Of a stretch of 64,000 nucleotides of DNA, positions 16,719 through 23,060 are shown piece after piece; within the stretch, counting starts at the first letter, position 1; every line of letters begins with the position of its first letter. This stretch comes from Bacillota bacterium. Lineage in GTDB: Bacteria > Bacillota > Clostridia > Christensenellales > Aristaeellaceae. The position numbers were made by a program, and so were the translations under genes. The stretch spans positions 1-64,000 of the forward strand of contig JAFADG010000018.1 in the NCBI GenBank assembly GCA_023425025.1. Direction: 5' to 3'. The notes beneath the pieces were generated by a model. The model was not told the origin of the DNA. It searched no databases and worked only from the letters and a program-made list of their open reading frames with translations.

Positions 16719-17511
16719 CAGCAGCCGAATGTGCCGATGTTTGCTGCATAATGTCTTCCGCCTTTACCGCTGGGTTGCGGTATCTACGCCGTCCGATTGT
16801 TTTTTTACCGTACTCGATTGCCTCATAAGGACACCATTGAATGCAGGCAACACACCGCTCGCAATGATGCTGCCATGACGGACGACGATTTTCCATACTG
16901 ATATTGCTGACAGGACATACTTTGGCGCACAGCCCACAGCCGGAACATAGATCGGTGGCTTGGAAATTTTCGTCCCATTCGGCGATGCCTTTGTACATGC
17001 ATCGATTGGCCATCCTGGAAAGCAGCCGTGCGCTTCTCCGAACCGGCCGGAGCCCGCCATTGGCAATCTCCTTGGCCGCCTCGCCCGCCGTGTACATGGC
17101 GTTCCTGATCAGCTTCTGTATCACGTCGGGCGCATAGGCCTGGTACTTGACGATATAGTTCCCTGGCATCCTGGCTCCGGCTGCATAGGACAAATGAACG
17201 CCCTTTTTTTTCAGAACATCCTCCAGCATCCCCAGCGCGTCGGCCGCGCTTCCGCCGTAGGTTGCGAAGGCGAAGCAGTAAGTGCCTTCGATCAGATTCA
17301 ATCTCTCCACAAAGGATTTTACGAGCCTGGGCAATCCGCAGAAGAACACAGGAAAGACAAAGCCGATCAACGTACCGGGTCCTCCGACGGGTTCTTTCGG
17401 CGGCTCTGCCGCCATTGATTGCATGTCGCAGTCTCCAATTCCATTCGCGATTTGTCGAGCAATTACCAGTGAGTTGCCCGTAGCAGAAAAGCAATATATC
17501 GTCGCACGCAT
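16654..17511 (-). CDS. EFR1-type flavodoxin/ferredoxin protein
   Basis: Electron-transfer protein (285 residues) with an N-terminal flavodoxin-like domain (YCFSATGNS at 6-14, then the FVFPVFFCGLP loop) and a C-terminal 2x[4Fe-4S] ferredoxin domain (CSGCGLCAKVCPV near 190 and CERCVACIQWCPYEAI near 217). The start ATG 17511 has GGAGGGG five bases upstream. The last 30 or so residues, rich in Ser/Gly/Arg, are not typical: they are read from a different frame of the hydrolase leader, so a deletion probably removed the original stop. The redox core looks intact. Confidence 0.85.
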   Translation of the reverse strand: MRATIYCFSATGNSLVIARQIANGIGDCDMQSMAAEPPKEPVGGPGTLIGFVFPVFFCGLPRLVKSFVERLNLIEGTYCFAFATYGGSAADALGMLEDVLKKKGVHLSYAAGARMPGNYIVKYQAYAPDVIQKLIRNAMYTAGEAAKEIANGGLRPVRRSARLLSRMANRCMYKGIAEWDENFQATDLCSGCGLCAKVCPVSNISMENRRPSWQHHCERCVACIQWCPYEAIEYGKKTIGRRRYRNPAVKAEDIMQQTSAHSAAGDHSRAREHGNPGGNRGAARG

Positions 17512-17556
17512 ACATACCCCTCCTTCACGGCTTGGAATTCAATGATACCCTTGTTT

Positions 17557-18156
17557 CTAACTGCGCGGCTCAGTATAACCATTGACCACCACGTCAATAT
17601 TTCCGGTGGCGAGATGGTAAACCAATCCGTGAACCACAAACTGTTGAGGGATAAAAGGCAAAGACTTGATCGTATCCACCTCTTGCCGCACGGCTTCATA
17701 AGGATCAGAAAAAGCGCCCAGCCACGTGCGCAGTCGTTCCACGAAGGGCTCTCCCACCCGATCAATAAACTGCTCGAGGCGCGACGGCTCCACATTTTGA
17801 TGTAAATGATTTACAATGACATCCATCTTGTCATATGCCGCGCAGCATCCGCAATCCGTATGCATGAGGACGGCTATTTCTCGAATTCCAGCGAGGAAGA
17901 GGCCTATGAGCAGGGATCGTTCCTCCACCCTGGCTCCGATCGTCCTGATAATGCGCGTAGAGGAATTTCCTTCGCCTTCAGATGTAAAGGGAGGGATTCC
18001 CATAGCTTCAAGGTTCACACGAGGATCCATGCATGTGATCACGGCGACAGTTCCGGGGGTGCGCTGAGTTGGAAGCTTTGCAGGCTCAATTCTTCCCTGA
18101 AATTCCTTGTTGGACGCGATGATCGCATCCAGCCAGCGAAACTCATCCGTATACAT
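17557..18156 (-). CDS. beta-class carbonic anhydrase
   Basis: Zinc enzyme interconverting CO2 and bicarbonate, cytoplasmic, 199 residues. The zinc ligands and catalytic dyad are visible: CMDPR (Cys near 42, Asp and Arg following) and HTDCGC (His and Cys near 99-102). AAGGAGG precedes ATG 18156. It is divergent from a MarR regulator and its promoter is overlapped by a long palindrome, so MarR probably represses it. Confidence 0.9.
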   Translation of the reverse strand: MYTDEFRWLDAIIASNKEFQGRIEPAKLPTQRTPGTVAVITCMDPRVNLEAMGIPPFTSEGEGNSSTRIIRTIGARVEERSLLIGLFLAGIREIAVLMHTDCGCCAAYDKMDVIVNHLHQNVEPSRLEQFIDRVGEPFVERLRTWLGAFSDPYEAVRQEVDTIKSLPFIPQQFVVHGLVYHLATGNIDVVVNGYTEPRS

Positions 18157-18172
18157 AAGGTCCTCCTTCTGA

Positions 18173-18204
18173 TATACTATCTATGAAGCTACATCGATAG
18201 TATA
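18173..18204. promoter_or_regulatory. palindromic operator between carbonic anhydrase and MarR
   Basis: Nine-bp perfect inverted repeat TATACTATC / GATAGTATA (18173-18181 and 18196-18204) with an inner ATG/CAT symmetry. It covers the -10 and start region of the leftward promoter, the classic place for MarR-type repression. Confidence 0.65.
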
Positions 18205-18227
18205 AAGCGGGTTGCGCATATTGTCAA
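18199..18227 (-). promoter_or_regulatory. promoter of the carbonic anhydrase gene
   Basis: On the minus strand TTGACA (complement of 18222-18227), 17-base spacer, TATACT (complement of 18199-18204). Near-consensus. Confidence 0.8.
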
Positions 18228-18240
18228 CCTAGTTTACTAT
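18212..18240 (+). promoter_or_regulatory. probable promoter of the MarR gene
   Basis: TTGCGC (18212-18217), 17-base spacer, TACTAT (18235-18240), directly upstream of the GAGGAGG site of the MarR gene. Weaker than the divergent promoter, with which it overlaps. Confidence 0.4.
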
Positions 18241-18255
18241 TCTCGAGGAGGAATT

Positions 18256-18747
18256 ATGCCAGACTATCCTGCCGCCATCGACCCGGAGCAATTGGATGAC
18301 CTGCGTCAGCGGCATTTGGGCCGGCTCTTGCTCAAGGCGTACCGCGCTTTCAGCTCCCGGGCGCTTGAGAAGCTGGCTGCGCGCGGCTATACCAGCCTTG
18401 CGCTTGCCCATACGATGCTGCTTACAAATATCGATATTCATGGCACGCGCCCTTCTGCTCTTGCGGAACGCATTGGGGTATCCCGCCAAGCTGTCGGCAA
18501 TCTGGTGCATGAATTGCAGACAATGGGTTACGTCGTGCGCAAGGCTGACCCAAGTGATCAGCGTGCCATCGTCGTTGCTCTCACGGAAACAGGATGGAAA
18601 CTGTTGCAGGATGTTGTAGAGGTCAAAACTGAGATAGAAGCGGAATATGGCGCGATCTTGGGTGAGAAACAGATGAGGGCACTGCGCGCAGGGCTGACGC
18701 ATCTACTTGATCAAATCGAGGCGGTTACGCCTAAGACGGGTCCGTAA
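18256..18747 (+). CDS. MarR-family transcriptional regulator
   Basis: 163-residue winged-helix regulator. The recognition helix region reads SALAERIGVSRQAVGNLVHE (about 70-89) and the wing follows with ADPSDQRAIVVALTETG near 96, the usual MarR DxRxxxxxLT pattern. GAGGAGG precedes ATG 18256. It is divergent from carbonic anhydrase with a shared operator, and probably controls both genes. Its effector is unknown. Confidence 0.88.
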   Translation: MPDYPAAIDPEQLDDLRQRHLGRLLLKAYRAFSSRALEKLAARGYTSLALAHTMLLTNIDIHGTRPSALAERIGVSRQAVGNLVHELQTMGYVVRKADPSDQRAIVVALTETGWKLLQDVVEVKTEIEAEYGAILGEKQMRALRAGLTHLLDQIEAVTPKTGP

Positions 18748-18761
18748 GGGAAATGCGGCAC

Positions 18762-18794
18762 AAATACACGGGCACGGAATCATCGTGTATTTTT
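18762..18794 (+). terminator. terminator of the MarR gene
   Basis: Nine-bp stem AAATACACG / CGTGTATTT (18762-18770 with 18784-18792, 13-base loop) running into T residues to 18794, 15 bases after the stop. The bases from here to 18994 hold no gene I can support. Confidence 0.7.
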
Positions 18795-18994
18795 ATCAAC
18801 GAATGTACCCTTAGCCTGCAAATTACCCTTGAAATACCGGATTATGGCGCGCTTTTTGTAGGAGTACACGGGCGGCTCACAGGCGGGATTCCGGCGCGAG
18901 CGAGCGACAGAAAAAGGAACCCCTATCAAAAAGCGCTCATGTCCGCAGACTCCCGTGTAATCGTGCAATGATGTTCCCACCCTTCAAAGAGACG

Positions 18995-19022
18995 AAAAAT
19001 CCGGCGCTGTGGCCGGATTTTT
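18995..19022. terminator. bidirectional terminator
   Basis: Ten-bp stem AAAATCCGGC / GCCGGATTTT (18996-19005 with 19012-19021) with A and T runs on both sides, so it works in either direction. On the minus strand it follows the stop of the gene remnant at 19034 by about a dozen bases. Confidence 0.75.
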
Positions 19023-19033
19023 GCTATTCTCAC

Positions 19034-19145
19034 TTACTTGCCCGCATCCTCCGGGGACGCCGCGCCCATCTTGCCTGTGCCCTTGCGTGCGGGCTTCTTG
19101 GCCGGTTCGGTATCCATGGGCTGTGCCTCGCTCCAAGATTTCCTT
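19034..19145 (-). pseudogene. 3' remnant of a gene with Lys/Ala-rich tail
   Basis: The minus frame ends EPAKKPARKGTGKMGAAS followed by PEDAGK and a stop, with a terminator directly behind. The same kind of sequence (ELAKKPAHKGKGKKGA) lies in the leader of the broken hydrolase at 16600-16680, and the two are clearly similar at DNA level. Further upstream the frame is open to about 19297 but resembles nothing. I read it as the tail of a lost gene. Confidence 0.5.
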
Positions 19146-19297
19146 TCTGATGACCGTGTAATGGTATGCACACTCCTTGCGGAGCAGAGGCAGCAAAAAC
19201 GCCGCTCGCCGCAGGGGGTGTGCATCATTCCTCGATTCGGTACAGGGGATTTCTCGGGCAAAATAGCCCATGTGAGCCGGATCGTGTACTCCTGCAA

Positions 19298-19463
19298 AAC
19301 CGCTTTGAAATCGGGTGCATTTTGCCCGATGTTTGCAAGGATAGCAAGAGACCCACCGCAATCGGTGAGTCTCTTTATACCAACTAGTGTCGGTATATAT
19401 GTCTAATCCGACATTAGTTACGCGGGTGCATTGGGTGCATAGCGGGTGCATCATTACACGGGC
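19298..19463. repeat. GGGTGCAT repeat field at the island edge
   Basis: No gene. GGGTGCAT occurs at 19314-19321, 19424-19431, 19433-19440 and 19444-19451. A 12-bp hairpin with one mismatch and a T-rich tail (19347-19377) looks like a terminator. Bases 19400-19440 recur at 20984-21024 with three mismatches (41 bases). Bases 19444-19462 (GGGTGCATCATTACACGGG) recur exactly at 22941-22959. This marks the start of AT-rich DNA. Confidence 0.7.
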
Positions 19464-19900
19464 AATACAGATAGATACATTATCTTTAACAGAATTTATA
19501 CCTTAACATTGAGTTTTGGAATATTTTGTTCTATAATCAATATAAAGTGCGCGAGAGGTATTTTAATTAAAGCAGTTTGATAATATGTGTAAAGGGTAAA
19601 ATTAAGGGCGTTTTAGCATAATAAAATTATGACATATAGTCCCTTCATGTGTAGTAAATCAGATTGGCGTGTTCAAAATATTCAACTGGCCGTTGTTCTG
19701 AAGGGACCTTTGGTGATTAGTAAGGACAAAGAATGCTAATAGACCTCCTTTATGGTAAGCAATATAGCTTGTTGTGTTGTCTTTTTTATTTTTGGATCAG
19801 GGCTGCAAATAATGGAGAATTGTGGTAGAATATGAATAACTAGTAATACAACGCACATAAAGAATGTCTACAGCCATAAACATGGGAGGATTAAAGAAAT
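19464..19900. other. AT-rich gap with a wide inverted repeat
   Basis: No gene of useful length. A perfect 9-bp inverted repeat GTCCCTTCA / TGAAGGGAC (19639-19647 and 19699-19707) encloses 51 bases and might be the closing stem of a structured RNA. A TAGAAT (19826-19831) could be the -10 of the following gene, without a convincing -35. GGGAGG at 19885-19890 serves the ATG at 19901. Confidence 0.4.
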
Positions 19901-20623
19901 ATGGACCTACCTGTAAAGATAGCACTTGTTCTTTTAGGCACGCAGTTGCATATGTCAACAATTAACAAGCTGAGAGTATATAAATCGAAGATATTCATAA
20001 TCAATAGCGTTAAAACAAAAGCAGATCTACCTAATACTAAGTCTATGGATTGGAGTTATTCAGATACACAAATTGCTTCGTTTATAGAGCCTGATGATCA
20101 TTCGGATATTACTATTGCATTGCTTGAGGATAAAATAGAGGGTAACTTCTTTATGCGTCGGTTGGGAGAGCGTGTTGGGGCTATCACATTCTTTCAGGCC
20201 GCCGAGATTATGGCAGATGCGAATATTGATTTGCTCAATTATCTACTAGTGGACATTTATGAAGCAGTAACCCTATTTGTTCAGGGAGATAAGAGCCTAT
20301 ACCCCGGAAGAGAGGTTTGCCACTATGCGACTAGACGTTGCATTTTTGATATGGCTGGAAACAAGTATGATGTGGTTTATGCTTGCGAGCAAACGTGTCT
20401 ATGTACAGAATGTGAGGCCAAACTTCGAAGTAAGGTATTGCCCGAAAAATATATTGACACTCTAAAAAAAGAGCTGAAACATGTTAGAAAGAGTCGGTAT
20501 TCGCGTATCATGGACTTTATCAAGCGCAAACCCTTGTTTTCGTTGCTACTTACCGCCATTACTTCTATTGTTCTAAATTTAGTGGCAAGTTTATTGTATG
20601 AATGGTTGCGCAATGTGACCTGA
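19901..20623 (+). CDS. uncharacterised Cys-rich protein with C-terminal membrane anchor
   Basis: I do not recognise this 240-residue protein. Residues 1-130 are predicted mixed alpha/beta. A Cys-rich segment follows at about 145-180: CHYATRRCIFDM, a KYD, then CEQTCLCTEC, which could form a zinc site and is loosely like the tail of archaemetzincin-type metalloproteases, though no HExxH is present. A basic linker (KHVRKSRYSR) leads to one hydrophobic helix at 212-234 and a short end, a tail-anchor arrangement. The gene stands alone between repeat copies in AT-rich DNA. Such a layout is common for membrane-acting defence or toxin effectors, but that is inference. Confidence 0.55.
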   Translation: MDLPVKIALVLLGTQLHMSTINKLRVYKSKIFIINSVKTKADLPNTKSMDWSYSDTQIASFIEPDDHSDITIALLEDKIEGNFFMRRLGERVGAITFFQAAEIMADANIDLLNYLLVDIYEAVTLFVQGDKSLYPGREVCHYATRRCIFDMAGNKYDVVYACEQTCLCTECEAKLRSKVLPEKYIDTLKKELKHVRKSRYSRIMDFIKRKPLFSLLLTAITSIVLNLVASLLYEWLRNVT

Positions 20624-20728
20624 TGGATAATTTGAATGAACTGGTTATCCAGGATTGATGCCGTATGCATGCAACGCACTGACAGCCTGCAGGAGATATA
20701 TATTTAAATTTCCCTGAATAAGCAATAT

Positions 20729-20757
20729 TTGACAGCCATAGGTGCTTATACTAAAAT
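20729..20757 (+). promoter_or_regulatory. promoter of a short transcript
   Basis: TTGACA (20729-20734), exactly 17 bases, TAAAAT (20752-20757). With the terminator ending at 20985 it defines a transcript of about 220 bases. Confidence 0.65.
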
Positions 20758-20876
20758 TAACTGTAAGGGAAAATGTGATTTATCCTTAAATCATGAAAAA
20801 AGCAATTTGCACATTATGATAGCAGAATACAAGTGTGGTATGGTCAAGAAGATTTTTCTAATAAGGAAGCAAGTTT

Positions 20877-20936
20877 ATGGATGATACTCAACACATCTGG
20901 GGCACAGATGGTTCTTACAGTGGTTCTCTGTGCTAG
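20877..20936 (+). CDS. possible 19-residue peptide
   Basis: ATG at 20877 with AAGGA about nine bases upstream reads MDDTQHIWGTDGSYSGSLC and stops at TAG before the terminator. An overlapping frame from ATG 20881 begins MILNTSGAQMVLTVVLCASC, a hydrophobic stretch, and then reads through the terminator hairpin as KYNDPLLTGHF. That second form resembles the layout of small type I (holin-like) toxins. Either frame, or an untranslated RNA, is possible. Confidence 0.3.
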   Translation: MDDTQHIWGTDGSYSGSLC

Positions 20937-20955
20937 TTGCTATTGCTATAAATAT

Positions 20956-20985
20956 AATGACCCGTTACTGACGGGTCATTTTTTG
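20956..20985 (+). terminator. strong intrinsic terminator
   Basis: Perfect 10-bp stem AATGACCCGT / ACGGGTCATT (20956-20965 with 20971-20980, loop TACTG) followed by a T run to 20984. Confidence 0.85.
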
Positions 20986-21024
20986 TCTAATCCGATATTA
21001 GTTACGCGGGTGCGTTGGGCGCAT
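20984..21024 (+). repeat. second copy of 41-base repeat
   Basis: Matches 19400-19440 at 38 of 41 positions. Both copies follow a terminator hairpin and contain the GGGTGC units that form the repeat field, here diverged to GGGTGCGT and GGGCGCAT. Confidence 0.75.
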
Positions 21025-21234
21025 GAGTACATTTATACGACATTCCAAAGTCAGTTTGCCACCAATCACCACCCTTGTTTTCAATTTTTCCCATTCTTTA
21101 GGGAATTTTATTGAGTTGTTGAGAACTCCGTACTTCAATTCCATACCGAAACTTCAGTTTGCTAATTACTTCTAAATTTCTTAGCATTAATTCTGACTCC
21201 GATCAAAACTCCGATTCAACTTTTGCTGACGTTC

Positions 21235-21660
21235 TCAGGCTGCAGTGTTGTTCTTTAAGCCGGTCGGTTTGATATACGATCTTACCGGGATATTACGTCC
21301 ATCCGCCATTTGGCGAGTGTGGCCGCTTACAAAGTGCGAATCCTCGAGCCAATGATAAGAACGAGTTCCCTCGCTAATCACCTCTTCTAAAACCGGCACC
21401 GCCTCTTCGACAACCGGCACCACCATTTCGACCTGCGTCATCTCCTTCATAGTTATGCTATTCACCGGAATGCTCTTCAATTTATCGATCTGAGTACCCT
21501 TCGAACGCAACTTGAGCCTATCAATCGGAATCTTTATCTTGCCGTTGCAGACAATGTAAACTATGCCTGCAGCGACAACAACTCCGGTGATAGTCAATCC
21601 CAACCAATGGCGTTTGCAAAAATCCTTGATTGGATGCTTCTTCCGTTTGCCTTCTTCCAT
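21235..21660 (-). CDS. uncharacterised single-pass membrane protein
   Basis: 141 residues when started at ATG 21660, which has GGAGG six bases upstream; the longer frame adds an unlikely N-terminus. A basic N-terminus (EEGKRKKHPIK) precedes one hydrophobic helix at about 19-38 (LTITGVVVAAGIVYIV). The C-terminal part has VEEAVPVLEEVISEG and ends with HTRQMADGRNIPVRSYI. Orientation rules suggest N-in, with the C-terminal region outside. I recognise no family. It is transcribed away from the zinc-finger gene at 21802, with about 140 bases between. Confidence 0.55.
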   Translation of the reverse strand: MEEGKRKKHPIKDFCKRHWLGLTITGVVVAAGIVYIVCNGKIKIPIDRLKLRSKGTQIDKLKSIPVNSITMKEMTQVEMVVPVVEEAVPVLEEVISEGTRSYHWLEDSHFVSGHTRQMADGRNIPVRSYIKPTGLKNNTAA

Positions 21661-21801
21661 CTCTTTCCTCCCCGTCTCGGTGTTGTTGTTGACAGCAAAT
21701 CTACGTTTTGCTATTCTCATTATACGCATCAGAAAGTCCAATGTAAATAGCGCCCACATTGGACATATATTGGACATCTTGTGTGAAAGGGAGGATTTAC
21801 A

Positions 21802-22935
21802 GTGCTACTCGATACGGATTTTACATTTGTAACGTTTACAGGTGAACACCGTTACACTACATGGCGTGAGCATCTTCGTATTCCTCACTATAGTAAGGAT
21901 CCAGATTTTGAAAACATAATAGTTTGTGATCCTACAACACTCATTAGTAAGCAGTTATATCCCCTTGGTTCCAATCCGTCTATTGCCATGGAATTTGCAA
22001 ACCTTGACATTAATAATGACAATAGAATTCTTCAGTTTCATAATAAATACGGATTCCTATATTCAAGCTTGGATAACAATATTTCTTTATTGCCAAGTTA
22101 TGCTCGTGGACCGCGAAAAATCAATGATTATATACCCGATTCTGATATTGAGCATCATTCATTTTTCCAGCATGCAGTGGTTGAAATGCGTCAACTTTTA
22201 TTACTCAAGCATGCAATTGAGTCTGATGATATTGTTAGTATGGTATCATTGATTGTGTTCTTTCTGTTCAACAAAGCTCTTTTTTACCATCCTAATTCCC
22301 TGATCGTGTCATTCATTAGCAATTATCATCGCGATTATCTTGATTATGAAAACAAAATTTCTGCCGAAGAACATTTGGCAGTTGATACAATTATCAATAT
22401 GTTCCTTTCTGATATAAATAGCCAAATCGATCGGCAGAGCAGGGTATATAAGGCCCTGTCTACATCACAAAAGACTTTCTATGAAAACAGAATGTTATTT
22501 ATACAAATGGTCAAGACAATAAAGGCGAACCATCAAATCACTGCACTAAGTCCATTAGGGGAGATGACGTTTTTTCCATCTTTATCACGTGAGAGAATCT
22601 TATCTATTTTCCCCAACACAACTCAAATCCGCAGCTTTGCAGAGAATCTTTTTTCAGATATTATAGGAATCCGGTTACAAAACGTACGCCCAGAAGTCCG
22701 CTTTGATAATGATAAATGTGTTCCGCGCTGGAGAATACGCTCTTTGCTAGAGGCCATGTATCTTGAGATATTTTTCAACCTACACAACCAGTTAAAGATC
22801 AAAAAATGTGCAAATTGTAACTGTACGAAATATTTCATTGCAGACAATCCCCGACGCCTTTACTGCTCTGAAGTTTGTTCTTGGGCAGCTAACAAACGCA
22901 AAATTAGAACTGCGCAGAAACAGTTTGGTGGGTGA
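21802..22935 (+). CDS. protein with C-terminal zinc finger (DUF6076/CGNR-like)
   Basis: 377-residue, largely helical protein ending in a zinc finger, CANCNCTKYFIADNPRRLYC with SEVC, then KRKIR. This C-x2-C...RRxYC-x3-C pattern is seen in CGNR-type fingers and in DUF6076 proteins of Clostridia mobile DNA. It starts at GTG 21802 behind GGGAGG. The function is unknown; nucleic-acid binding is likely from the finger and basic tail. It ends six bases before the exact 19-bp repeat shared with 19444-19462, so it closes the first cargo block. Confidence 0.6.
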   Translation: MLLDTDFTFVTFTGEHRYTTWREHLRIPHYSKDPDFENIIVCDPTTLISKQLYPLGSNPSIAMEFANLDINNDNRILQFHNKYGFLYSSLDNNISLLPSYARGPRKINDYIPDSDIEHHSFFQHAVVEMRQLLLLKHAIESDDIVSMVSLIVFFLFNKALFYHPNSLIVSFISNYHRDYLDYENKISAEEHLAVDTIINMFLSDINSQIDRQSRVYKALSTSQKTFYENRMLFIQMVKTIKANHQITALSPLGEMTFFPSLSRERILSIFPNTTQIRSFAENLFSDIIGIRLQNVRPEVRFDNDKCVPRWRIRSLLEAMYLEIFFNLHNQLKIKKCANCNCTKYFIADNPRRLYCSEVCSWAANKRKIRTAQKQFGG

Positions 22936-22940
22936 ATGGT

Positions 22941-22959
22941 GGGTGCATCATTACACGGG
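22941..22959 (+). repeat. 19-bp direct repeat, right copy
   Basis: GGGTGCATCATTACACGGG, identical to 19444-19462. The two copies flank 3.5 kb that holds the genes at 19901, 21235 and 21802, as attachment-site or recombination repeats would. Confidence 0.75.
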
Positions 22960-22994
22960 AAAGCCGCAGGCTCGAAACTGAACCTGCGGCTTTC
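22959..22994. terminator. hairpin next to a recombinase-gene remnant
   Basis: Perfect 12-bp stem GAAAGCCGCAGG / CCTGCGGCTTTC with a 12-base loop. The same GCCGCAGG/CCTGCGG stem appears beside the intact recombinase gene (31488-31514) and after the endolysin gene (35098-35123). Confidence 0.65.
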
Positions 22995-23003
22995 CTACTG
23001 AGC

Positions 23004-23051
23004 CTATACCTCCACCACAGCCCCAGCCTTGAAAATGAATCGCATGGTGCC
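23004..23051 (-). pseudogene. 3' end of a serine recombinase gene (remnant i)
   Basis: About 16 codons on the minus strand read KEDGTMRFIFKAGAVVEV and stop at TAG (23004-23006). The intact recombinase at 31529 ends RDETMRFIFKDGTKVEG, and the adjoining hairpins match too. The remnant is cut off at the end of the DUF262 gene. Confidence 0.7.
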
Positions 23052-23060
23052 GTCCTCCTT

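Larger units (their letters stand above)
20624..21234. other. gap holding a small transcription unit and a repeat copy
   Basis: No long gene. The stretch contains a consensus promoter (20729-20757), two tiny overlapping open frames, a strong terminator (20956-20985) and the second copy of the 41-base repeat (20984-21024). From 21025 to 21234 I see nothing further; the rest is AT-rich without repeats or clear signals. Confidence 0.5.

Noticed and set aside
18753..18971. 72-codon plus-strand open frame after MarR
   Set aside because: It begins inside the MarR terminator hairpin, has no ribosome site and no similarity I recognise.
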